A stretch of DNA of 16,827 nt, from contig NZ_JBHSHL010000027.1 in the NCBI RefSeq assembly GCF_042652965.1, positions 1 to 16,827 of the forward strand. Reading direction: 5' to 3'. Below, piece by piece: positions 1 to 7,063 of the stretch; positions within the stretch are counted from its first letter, which is position 1, and each line of letters opens with the position of its first letter. The notes under the pieces were generated by a model. The model did no database searches and was not told the origin of the DNA. It saw only the letters and a list, made by a program, of their open reading frames with translations. The position numbers and the translations under genes were made by a program. The stretch comes from Filifactor villosus (GTDB lineage: Bacteria; Bacillota; Clostridia; Peptostreptococcales; Filifactoraceae).

Positions 1-10
1 ACCTCCTCTG
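1..10 (-). promoter_or_regulatory. Shine-Dalgarno of a minus-strand gene starting just left of the window
   Basis: Read on the minus strand, positions 10 to 1 give CAGAGGAGGT, a near-perfect SD. Its start codon would fall just beyond the left edge, so another minus-strand gene probably follows glnA. The 158 bases between this site and the glnA stop hold no clear terminator: the AGGC/GCCT hairpin near 100-115 lacks a U tract. The next gene could be co-transcribed or have its own promoter, and I see no convincing one. Confidence 0.45.
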
Positions 11-168
11 TTTTATACGAGTATCTCACATTTTTTACGTTTTGTAAAGTATTGCGTAGACACGCTCTAGATTGCTTCCGTAACCCACATTTTAACAAGG
101 CAACAAGCCTGCCTATACAATGTTTCAAAAGTGGGTAAACTTACAAAATCCTTTCTCTGCGAAAATAC

Positions 169-2085
169 CTAAAAAATATTCTTCTTATAGGCGGTGTAGA
201 GTTCTTTGAGTTGTCCTACCTTACAATTCATCAAAAGTTGGAGTTCGGAGGCCGTTTCGTAATCCTCTCGCACGACCGCCTCCTTAATTTGAGTGAAGAG
301 ACTCTTGCTGTCGACGCTGTCCTTCATCAATTCCCATCTCAAATGGTTGATCTTGGTCCAGTTGACGATATCCAAGTCGGAGATATCCTGATGATTTTCA
401 TGTCGGATTCTACAACTTCGAACCAGTTCCATATTGTCTTCTATCAGGTGAAAACTCAGCTGATTTGCCCATTTTTCAACAATGGAAGCCATGTAAGAGT
501 CAATGATCTCCTCCGTGAAAACTCCGTCTTTTTTCAACACCTCGACCTTATCGGGATAACGTTTGAAATTGACCAGGTTCTCATATACGGTTTTCGGAGG
601 TTTGCCGAATTTTCTGTCCCTCTCCTCGGGAGTGTAGTGCTCAAAGATATTCTTCTCACTTCGATACTGTCTGCCCTTGTCGAGATACAGAGCCTCCTCT
701 CCCTCTTTTTTGGAAAACTCCCGTTCCAGCTCTTCGAGGGAAAGCTTCATCGCCGCCTGCCAAAGACCGTCGCGAATCGCCTGATAACAAGCGGACAAAA
801 TAAGGTACACGTTGTTGTGCGGATTGGGCGAACGAAGCTCAAAGCGATTGGACATCGGCTTGGATCTGTCTTTGATCAACCCTACGAGGATGGAACGATT
901 TCTTGAAGGGATTTGGGGACTGAGACCGAGGGAGGACACGATACAGATCGGTGCCTCGAAGTTGGGTTTGAGACGATTGATCGAATCGTTAGTCCAGGCG
1001 ATAAAGGGATTGATGACCTCGTAGTTTTTGAGGATCCCCATCAGAGCGGACAGCCCGTAAGAGGTCGTATATCGGTTTTCGTTGTCCCTGTGCGTCATCA
1101 AATTCTTCATCTTCCCGTTCTTGAGCCTTGCAGCAATTCCGATATGGACGTGTTTTCCGCTTCCCGCTACCCCTTCGATCGGCTTTGCCCGAAAGGTTAC
1201 TTCCAGTTTATGAAGGTGGAAGATGTCTTTAACCAAGTGTCTTATAAAATGCTCCTTGTCACAGGTATGAAACTCATCGTCGTACTTCCAGTCGATCTCA
1301 AGTTGTTCCATAACATGTTCGGACTTTCCGGTCACGGAGATCTTGGATGTAACTCCTCCGACTTCCTTATGTCCCATCTCGGGTTCAAATCCGTAGAGCT
1401 CCATCAGGTGGATGGTGTTTTCGAGAGCGGTTCGAACCATACTGTCGGTCCTCTTCCAATACTGCTGTTTGAGCCTTTGAGATGCAAAAAGCTTCTCCAC
1501 ATCCGCCTTGTCGTCCGGAGTCTGTACCCAAAACTCAAGCTCGGTAGCCGAAGTCAGGCAGATTTCCTCCACTTCATTCGCACTTGCGATGCCCATTTCC
1601 TCGCAAGCCGTAGGATGTTTTTTCAAAAAATCCACGGTATCCCGCTTTATCTTCTCGGACGCACGTTTAAGGATGGATCTCGAACACACATATTTTTCTC
1701 CGTGGATCAAAAAGGAAGGGATGCGAAGGGTCCCTACAGGAAGTTCCTCTTCCGTCAGGTTTTCAAAATTGTAGTCCACATACCAATCCACTTCGGTATC
1801 GGGAAGGATGATGACCTTTGCATTATCGAGGGTCGCAATGTTTTGGAGTACAACGCTCGACCCGTCGGTCTGGATTCCGTCTTCCAACAACGAGTCCATA
1901 TCCTCGATGAAGGCGGGAACAGGTATCTTCTCATCGGTACCGTTCCCGCTGAAATCGACCGCAACAAAGGATACAAACTGTATTTCCTCGTGTTTGAGAA
2001 GAGTAGATACGATCTCCTCCTTGGAATGTCTGTCTTTTTTTAATACAAACAATAAGTCTTTCATTTTTTGACTGTTTAAGTTCAT
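169..2085 (-). CDS. glnA: Glutamine synthetase, GSI-like, with a C-terminal UVR-like tail
   Basis: This 638-residue protein should make glutamine from glutamate, ammonia and ATP in the cytosol. An N-terminal beta-grasp domain (about residues 35-110) carries DGSS at 74-77. The catalytic domain starts near SRSILKRA (135-142) and shows TELEF (181-185), EMGHKEVGG (236-244), the GSGKHVHIG metal/substrate loop (308-316) and RFELRSPNPHNN (414-425). GSI enzymes usually have about 440-470 residues, so roughly 150 are extra. The last 45 or so (about 593-630) read as a UVR-type helical hairpin, with EDYETASELQ at 608-617, as in UvrB, UvrC, ClpC and McsA. The start has GGGAGG just upstream. The gene follows ynbB by 111 bases, a pairing known from Bacillus, where glnR and glnA follow ynbB; no glnR lies in the gap and I see no clear GlnR box. 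The enzyme assignment is secure, but the exact GS subclass and the role of the tail are inferred. Confidence 0.9.
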   Translation of the reverse strand: MNLNSQKMKDLLFVLKKDRHSKEEIVSTLLKHEEIQFVSFVAVDFSGNGTDEKIPVPAFIEDMDSLLEDGIQTDGSSVVLQNIATLDNAKVIILPDTEVDWYVDYNFENLTEEELPVGTLRIPSFLIHGEKYVCSRSILKRASEKIKRDTVDFLKKHPTACEEMGIASANEVEEICLTSATELEFWVQTPDDKADVEKLFASQRLKQQYWKRTDSMVRTALENTIHLMELYGFEPEMGHKEVGGVTSKISVTGKSEHVMEQLEIDWKYDDEFHTCDKEHFIRHLVKDIFHLHKLEVTFRAKPIEGVAGSGKHVHIGIAARLKNGKMKNLMTHRDNENRYTTSYGLSALMGILKNYEVINPFIAWTNDSINRLKPNFEAPICIVSSLGLSPQIPSRNRSILVGLIKDRSKPMSNRFELRSPNPHNNVYLILSACYQAIRDGLWQAAMKLSLEELEREFSKKEGEEALYLDKGRQYRSEKNIFEHYTPEERDRKFGKPPKTVYENLVNFKRYPDKVEVLKKDGVFTEEIIDSYMASIVEKWANQLSFHLIEDNMELVRSCRIRHENHQDISDLDIVNWTKINHLRWELMKDSVDSKSLFTQIKEAVVREDYETASELQLLMNCKVGQLKELYTAYKKNIF

Positions 2086-2196
2086 TAAAAACCTCCCTTT
2101 TTGTCTGTTTCTTTTCTATCTGGCATACGATCGCCTGCGTAAATCTCTTTTCATGATCGAGCTTTGATGAGTTTTGTCATCTTGTCCCGAAGTAAA

Positions 2197-3486
2197 CTAC
2201 GACCTCTTCAACCTCAAAATATTTCTAAGGGCGAGCAGGGAGCCCATCTTGGAATAGGCATAGGTCAACCCTCCCTGAAAATAGACCGTATACGGCTCAC
2301 GAATCGGTGCATCCGCACTGAGTTCGATCGAAGAGCCTTGAATAAAACTCCCCGCCGCCATAATCACGGGATCCTGATATCCGGGCATAGCCCAAGGTTC
2401 GGGAGATACAAAGGAGTCGACCGGTGCCGCTTCCTGCACCCCCTTGCAAAAAGCTATGATCTCCTCAGGACTTGAAAGTCGAACCGCCTGAATGATATCG
2501 CTTCTCTCCTCCGACCATAGCGGAAAGGTCCGATATCCGCTCTCTTCAAACAGCTTACTGCAGAACATCGCTCCTTTGACCGCTCCGTTTACCACGCTCG
2601 GAGCAAAGAAGAGCCCTTGAAGGATGGTCCTGCTCATCCCGAAAGTCAGTCCACATTCCTTTCCTATTCCGGGAGAGGTCAAACGTTTGGCTACAAGCTC
2701 AATCAAATCTTTTCGTCCGCAGACGTAACCTCCCGTCAGAGCAAGTCCTCCACCGGGGTTCTTGATCAAAGATCCCGCCATAATGTCGGCCCCTACCTCC
2801 GTAGGTTCCTTCGTGTCCAGAAGCTCCCCATAGCAGTTGTCCACCATGATGACGGCATCTTTCTCAAAACCTCGTATAAAAGAGATGATCCCCCCGATAT
2901 CCTTTACCGTAAGGGATTTACGACTGCTGTATCCCTTGGATCTCTGAATGTAGATCATCTTGAGAGAAGACGATGCCAAGATCTCCCTCTTGATGCCTTC
3001 CTTGTCAAAGTCCCCGTTGTCCAAAAGATCCACCTGTTTATACTTGACCCCGTAACTCTTCAGCGATTGAACATCCTCCGAGATACCGATGACCTTATCC
3101 AAGGTATCATAAGGTTTGGAGGAGATCGAAAGCATTTCATCTCCGGGATAGAGAAGGGCCTGCAAACACAAGGTCAAGGCATGGGTCCCATTTACGATGT
3201 TCGGTCTTACCAAGGCATCTTGGGCTCCGAACACCGTCGCAAAGATCTCCTCCACCTTCTCTCTGCCGATATCGTCGTAACCGTAGCCCGTCGTCCAGTT
3301 GAAGTGGACATCGGACAGGCGACACTTCTGCATCGCTCTGAGCACCTTGTATTGATTGTAATCTCTTATTTCATCATAGTGCAAGAACTCCTTCTCAAGC
3401 TGCTCTTCCACCTTCTTCATTTGAGTGACGAGGTCTTCGGAGATACCGAACTCCTCCGCCAAAAACTGTTCCAAATTCGTCTTCAT
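2197..3486 (-). CDS. ynbB: PLP-dependent enzyme of the aluminium resistance / methionine gamma-lyase-like family
   Basis: The 429-residue product matches the fold type I PLP family called aluminium resistance protein or YnbB, resembling Cys/Met metabolism lyases. The true substrate is not settled. Visible marks are NFxWTTGYGYDD-type sequence near 62-72, VRPNIVNGTHA (93-103), VDNCYGE (215-221) with the likely PLP-binding Asp216, and GSLIKNPGGG (238-247) with Lys242 as the likely Schiff-base lysine. The start at 3486 is chosen because GGGGAG lies a few bases upstream and the length then fits the family (about 420). An in-frame ATG at 3588 would add 34 residues and also has an SD-like AGGTGAG, but those residues are encoded by hairpin sequence and look like leader. 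The gene lies between asnA and glnA, with its own probable promoter at 3730-3759. Confidence 0.85.
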   Translation of the reverse strand: MKTNLEQFLAEEFGISEDLVTQMKKVEEQLEKEFLHYDEIRDYNQYKVLRAMQKCRLSDVHFNWTTGYGYDDIGREKVEEIFATVFGAQDALVRPNIVNGTHALTLCLQALLYPGDEMLSISSKPYDTLDKVIGISEDVQSLKSYGVKYKQVDLLDNGDFDKEGIKREILASSSLKMIYIQRSKGYSSRKSLTVKDIGGIISFIRGFEKDAVIMVDNCYGELLDTKEPTEVGADIMAGSLIKNPGGGLALTGGYVCGRKDLIELVAKRLTSPGIGKECGLTFGMSRTILQGLFFAPSVVNGAVKGAMFCSKLFEESGYRTFPLWSEERSDIIQAVRLSSPEEIIAFCKGVQEAAPVDSFVSPEPWAMPGYQDPVIMAAGSFIQGSSIELSADAPIREPYTVYFQGGLTYAYSKMGSLLALRNILRLKRS

Positions 3487-3723
3487 CTTCTCCCCTTTTC
3501 GGCGCTTACAGCACCTGTGGTTTTTATGCAAATGTTTGATGGAAGGTCCCTCCTTCCGAAAGGCTGTAGATCCGCCACCTTTTTTCATCTCACCTGATAC
3601 TGTTATCCGATCGAAATACCTGTAACGGAATCCTTGTTCTTACATCCGTCGAATATTTTTGTATCGTTTTTATCGCCATTTCCATAAAGGAAATACCGCA
3701 CAAGGGCAAACCTGCGATTTCCC
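3487..3723 (-). promoter_or_regulatory. Structured 5' leader of ynbB with alternative pairings
   Basis: If transcription starts about 7 bases after the -10 box, the RNA begins near 3723 with GGGAAATCGCA. The segment ATTTCC (3694-3689, minus) can pair with GGAAAT upstream (3722-3717, extended by CGCA/TGCG) or with GGAAAT downstream (3683-3678, five-base loop), but not with both. Two further hairpins follow: GGAAGG/CCTTCC (about 3557-3541) and GGTGCT/AGCGCC (about 3513-3499), the latter just before the SD of ynbB. This layout suggests a cis-regulatory leader, but it matches no riboswitch class I recognise, including SAM-I and glutamine types. Confidence 0.4.
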
Positions 3724-3729
3724 TTTGAT

Positions 3730-3759
3730 TTTATAAAACACAAAAGTTTGACATATCAA
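3730..3759 (-). promoter_or_regulatory. Probable sigma-A promoter for ynbB
   Basis: The minus strand shows TTGATA (3759-3754), an 18-base spacer and TATAAA (3735-3730). The predicted start near 3723 coincides with the first base of a stable 5' hairpin in the leader, which supports the call. It would separate ynbB (and perhaps glnA) from asnA transcription. Confidence 0.5.
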
Positions 3760-3781
3760 CGTTTTCAACAATTTCGTCTTT

Positions 3782-3855
3782 CGTATAAGACTGATCTTAC
3801 ACGAATTTTTCAAACGGTACGGTCTTGTCTATTCGTATCGGATGTTATAACATCC
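3782..3855. repeat. Two inverted repeats between asnA and ynbB
   Basis: GGATGTTATAACATCC at 3840-3855 is a perfect 16-base palindrome, 27 bases past the asnA stop. CGTATAAGAC/ATCTTACACG at 3782-3803 is an imperfect repeat. On the plus strand the second is followed by AATTTTT, like a terminator, although no plus-strand gene runs into it. They could be operator sites for the ynbB promoter or transcript ends for asnA; nothing decides this. Confidence 0.35.
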
Positions 3856-3881
3856 ATCCTCTCTTGCCTTCCCGACCTCTA

Positions 3882-4895
3882 TTATAATAGAAAAATATTA
3901 TTTTTTGCACATTTTTCTTTTTCTTCCGTCGGCCATATCGATACCTGTACCTCTCCGATATGAGCCTTCTTCAGGAAGAACATACAGATTCGGGACTGCC
4001 CGATCCCTCCTCCGATCGTCAATGGAAGGACCTCATCGACAATATCTCTGTGGAAGGGATATTCAAGCTTATACAGTTCGTTTTTCTGTTCCAACTGATG
4101 GAGCATTGCCTGCCTGTCAACACGGATACCCATGGAAGACAGTTCCAAGGCGATGTCCAAGATCTCGTTGTAAAGGATGATATCTCCGTTAAGGTTCCAG
4201 TCATCGTAGTCCGCAGCCCTCGTATCGTGAAGGCTTCCGTCCCCAAGTTTGTTTCCGATCCCGATGATGAAAACCGCTCCTTTTTCCTTGGAGATGAGGT
4301 ATTCCCTCTCCTTGGGCGTAGAGTCGGGATATCTTTTCCTCAGGTCTTCCGAGGTAATAAAATAAATATCCGCCGGCAAGACCCTCTTATACTGAGGATA
4401 GTCTTTTGCAAGCAGTTCTTCCACCTGTCGAAATACCTTGTATATATCCCGGACCGTCTCCTTGAGATACTCAATCGTCCTGTCGTGCTTGGAGATGACC
4501 TTTTCCCAATCCCATTGATCCACATAGATGGAGTGGATGTTGTCGACATCCTCATCGCGCCGAATCGCATTCATATCCGTGTAGATCCCGCTTTGTACGT
4601 CGAACTTGTACTTGTGAAGAGCCAGCCTCTTCCACTTCGCCAAGGACTGCACGATCTCAAGATCGTCCTTGGAATCCTTGGTATCAAAGCCGACAGGTCG
4701 TTCCACTCCGCTGAGGTTATCGTTCAGGCCGCTGTCGCGACGCACGAACAGGGGTGCGGACACCCGTGTTAAATTTAAGTTTGCCGCTAATTGCAGCTGA
4801 AAAAGATCCTTAATTTTTTTGATTGCAACTTCCGTCTCCACAATGCTGAGATGGCTCGCATAACCGTCCGGAATGATCAATGATTTCATTGCCAT
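3882..4895 (-). CDS. asnA: Aspartate-ammonia ligase (ammonia-dependent asparagine synthetase)
   Basis: AsnA makes asparagine from aspartate, ammonia and ATP through an aspartyl-adenylate and is related to class II aspartyl-tRNA synthetases. The 337 residues match the usual length (about 330). Family landmarks are GLNDNLSGVERPV (56-68), SLAKWKRLAL (84-93), SIYVDQWDWE (122-131), HDTRAADYDDW (223-233), GIRVD (256-260) and the class II motif 3-like GGGIGQSR (295-302), all collinear with E. coli AsnA. The start at 4895 follows AGGAGG with an 8-base spacer; the in-frame ATG at 4937 lacks an SD and would add 14 residues. The gene sits downstream of gatB behind an Asn-type T-box leader, so expression should rise when tRNA(Asn) is uncharged. 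No classical terminator is seen right after the stop. Confidence 0.96.
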   Translation of the reverse strand: MAMKSLIIPDGYASHLSIVETEVAIKKIKDLFQLQLAANLNLTRVSAPLFVRRDSGLNDNLSGVERPVGFDTKDSKDDLEIVQSLAKWKRLALHKYKFDVQSGIYTDMNAIRRDEDVDNIHSIYVDQWDWEKVISKHDRTIEYLKETVRDIYKVFRQVEELLAKDYPQYKRVLPADIYFITSEDLRKRYPDSTPKEREYLISKEKGAVFIIGIGNKLGDGSLHDTRAADYDDWNLNGDIILYNEILDIALELSSMGIRVDRQAMLHQLEQKNELYKLEYPFHRDIVDEVLPLTIGGGIGQSRICMFFLKKAHIGEVQVSIWPTEEKEKCAKNNIFLL

Positions 4896-5139
4896 GGTTT
4901 CTTCCTCCTGCAACTTCTCTATTTTCTTCTTTCCCAATATTATTCCCCGTTTGAAATATCGGGGATACTATAATTGCCGAAAAACAAGGTGGATGTTCCT
5001 ATGCTTTCAAAGCATTCGAGCTGTCAATTCTAACAGATAACAGTATAAACTCTCCCTATACGAAAAGGTTCTTGTTTCCATGCATCACTTTCAGGGGAGC
5101 ACATTCGCAAACCCTTCTATCATAACAAAGAACCCAAAT
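4896..5139 (-). other. asnA leader between T-box terminator and start codon
   Basis: These 244 bases carry no credible gene. They contain a 15-base palindrome ATGCTTTCAAAGCAT (5001-5015), preceded on the minus strand by TTGACA (5027-5022), and a CCCCG/CGGGG hairpin (about 4967-4948) without a U tract. A second, T-box-independent promoter with an overlapping operator is possible, but no good -10 box is seen 17-18 bases after the TTGACA. Confidence 0.3.
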
Positions 5140-5400
5140 AAAAAACCTCCGCCCCGATATACACCCAAAGGCATATATAGGGACGAAGGTAATCTCCGTG
5201 ATACCACCCTACTTCTTGACAAACTGTCAACTCCATAAAGTACAATCATACTTTCTCCGATATAACGTTCGGAACACACGTCTAAGCCTACTATATTGTT
5301 CGGTTAGCTGCTCCCGGATGTTCTTCACCCTTCCTCCTGTACCGAATTTACACCACCATCGGCTCTCTGCAACAGGATATTGAAAAGTTACTCCTTCCGT
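5140..5400 (-). ncRNA. T-box riboswitch, asparagine-specific, controlling asnA
   Basis: On the minus strand the conserved T-box AGGGTGGTATCACGG lies at 5210-5196; its TGG core pairs with the NCCA end of uncharged tRNA. Upstream is stem I: AGTA near 5392-5389, AGAGAG (5368-5363) and the distal GATGGTGGTG loop, closed by CCTGT (5376-5372) against ACAGG (5340-5336). The 3' side of the specifier loop reads GTGAAG then AAC (5322-5320) followed by A, so the specifier is the Asn codon AAC, in agreement with the asnA gene downstream. A hairpin TTGACA/TGTCAA (about 5232-5218) precedes the antiterminator. The downstream terminator forms when no uncharged tRNA(Asn) is bound. Confidence 0.93.
5141..5189 (-). 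terminator. T-box regulated intrinsic terminator
   Basis: The minus strand has CCTTCGTCCC (5189-5180) pairing with GGGGCGGAGG through G-U pairs, an inner TATATA/TGTATA stem, and a TTTTTT run at 5146-5141. It follows directly on the T-box sequence, as expected of the terminator that competes with the antiterminator. Confidence 0.9.
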
Positions 5401-5547
5401 TCATTGCCGTATCGATATTCATTTTTTGATCGTTCTATGTGACAATTGAAGGTTTCGGTTCTTCTTCTTTCAAAAACTCTTGTCAAACCTTCATCACCCT
5501 CTACAGAGAGCTCTTGTCAAAATGTCATATAAACGATTTATTTCTCT

Positions 5548-5576
5548 ATCATACATAGATATCGGCAACTTGTCAA
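5548..5576 (-). promoter_or_regulatory. Strong sigma-A promoter for the T-box/asnA transcript
   Basis: TTGACA (5576-5571), 17-base spacer, TATGAT (5553-5548) on the minus strand, just after the gatB stop. The start would be near 5541, some 140 bases before stem I of the T-box, longer than usual. A weaker candidate (TTGTCA at 5445-5440 with TGAATA at 5421-5416) would be nearer. A direct repeat TTGACAAGAG at 5520-5511 and 5486-5477 lies between. Confidence 0.6.
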
Positions 5577-5614
5577 CTGTTTTGTTATATTTTTTGAAAA
5601 CTCAAACTTTCGAT

Positions 5615-7048
5615 TTACATATGTTTTTCTATTTCTTTTTTCAAAAGTTCATTGACCATCTGAGGGTTGGCCTTTCCCTTGGACTCCTTCATGACCTGTC
5701 CGACAAGGAAACCGAAGGCGCGGTCTTTTCCGTTTTTGATATCCTCGATCGACTGAGGGTTCCTGTTTACAACCTCAGCTACGATACCTGCGATCAAGCC
5801 CTCGTCCTGAACCTGAACAAGGCCTTCACTCTTGATATATTCTTCAGGATCCGTGCCTTCTTCAAACATCTTGCGGAAAATCTTCTTTGCGATGTTATTG
5901 TTGATCTTCTTCTCAGCGAGTTGTCTGAGCAGGTAGGCAAACTGTTCCATAGAAAACTTTTCGTTTCCTATCTCGGATTCGGAATCCTTGAGTCTTCGTA
6001 AAAACTCGGAGAGGAAGAAGTTTGTCGTCAACACCGGCTCCTTCGTCATTTTTACCAATTCTTCATAGTATCGTGAAATATCGACATTCGTATTCAGGAT
6101 CTCCGCATCGTCCTTGGCGATTCCGTACTCCTGCACAAATCTCTTTCTCCTTTCGGCAGGAAGTTCAGGAAGCTGACGACGGATCTCCTCGATGTATTCT
6201 TGCGTCAGTTTGAAATCCGTGATATCCGCCTCGGGAAAATAACGGTAGTCCTGTACGTTTTCCTTACTCCTCATCGGGATGGTAAGCTGGTTCTGCTCAT
6301 CCCATCTGCGTGTTTCCTTAACCGTGTTTTCTCCTTTTTCGAGCAGTTCCTTATGTCTCTTTTCCTCGTACTCCATCGCACGGAATGCGGATTTGAAGGA
6401 GTTGAGGTTTTTGAGCTCGACGATGTTCGACTTGACCCCGTCCTCTCTCACGACGTTGATGTTGACATCGCAGCGCAAGGAACCCTGCTCCATCTTCACA
6501 TCGGAAACCCCCGTGAAGAGGAGGATCTCCTTGAGGTTCTCCAGATAGCGATAGGCCTCGGTCGGCGAATTCATATCCGGATAGGAAACGATCTCTATCA
6601 AAGGAACTCCCGCACGATTGTAGTCAATCAAAGAATCTCCCGAAGTGTCATGTATGGATTTCCCCGTATCTTCCTCCATATGAATCCGGATCAGTCTTAT
6701 CTTTTTAGGTCTTCCTTCTTCGTCTTCGATCTCGACATACCCCTCATAGCAGAGAGGTTTGTCAAACTGAGAGATCTGATATCCCTTTGTCAGATCGGGA
6801 TAAAAATAGTTCTTTCTGTCCATCTTGGTGTCGGTTTCGATCGAGCAATTGGTGGCAAGACCCGCCATCACCGCATAACGCATCACTTCCTTGTTCAAGA
6901 CGGGCAAAGTTCCCGGCATCCCTGTACAAACGGGGCAACAATTCGTATTGACTTCACTTCCGAACTCATTTTTGCACCCGCAAAAAGCCTTTGTCTTGGT
7001 TAAAAGTTCGCTGTGGATCTCTATTCCGATCAGTGTTTTGTAGTTCAT
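5615..7048 (-). CDS. gatB: Aspartyl/glutamyl-tRNA amidotransferase subunit B
   Basis: GatB is the tRNA-binding and kinase subunit of the GatCAB complex, which turns misacylated Glu-tRNA(Gln) and/or Asp-tRNA(Asn) into the amide forms. The 477-residue length is typical. The N-terminus has the GIEIHSEL motif (8-15), a zinc-type cysteine set (Cys23, Cys25, Cys38, Cys41), the family signature DRKNYFYPDLTKGYQISQ (77-94) and HMEEDTGK (123-130). The C-terminal third carries the helical and YqeY-like tRNA-binding domain. The start follows AAGGGGGAA by a short spacer. The gene lies 15 bases after gatA and is the last gene of the gatCAB group. Whether both amidation reactions are used cannot be told here, since the tRNA synthetase genes are outside the window. 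Confidence 0.97.
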   Translation of the reverse strand: MNYKTLIGIEIHSELLTKTKAFCGCKNEFGSEVNTNCCPVCTGMPGTLPVLNKEVMRYAVMAGLATNCSIETDTKMDRKNYFYPDLTKGYQISQFDKPLCYEGYVEIEDEEGRPKKIRLIRIHMEEDTGKSIHDTSGDSLIDYNRAGVPLIEIVSYPDMNSPTEAYRYLENLKEILLFTGVSDVKMEQGSLRCDVNINVVREDGVKSNIVELKNLNSFKSAFRAMEYEEKRHKELLEKGENTVKETRRWDEQNQLTIPMRSKENVQDYRYFPEADITDFKLTQEYIEEIRRQLPELPAERRKRFVQEYGIAKDDAEILNTNVDISRYYEELVKMTKEPVLTTNFFLSEFLRRLKDSESEIGNEKFSMEQFAYLLRQLAEKKINNNIAKKIFRKMFEEGTDPEEYIKSEGLVQVQDEGLIAGIVAEVVNRNPQSIEDIKNGKDRAFGFLVGQVMKESKGKANPQMVNELLKKEIEKHM

Positions 7049-7063
7049 CCTTGTTCCCCCTTT

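Noticed and set aside
913..2043. Long plus-strand open frame (376 codons) opposite glnA.
   Set aside because: Antisense shadow of a clearly coding gene, with no SD and no family resemblance. The same holds for the long plus-strand frames opposite ynbB, asnA, gatB, gatA and ligA.
3748..3963. 71-codon plus-strand frame between asnA and ynbB.
   Set aside because: It runs antisense over the ynbB promoter and the end of asnA, with no SD.
5091..5279. 62-codon minus-strand frame in the asnA leader.
   Set aside because: It lies across the T-box and its terminator, which explain this sequence better.
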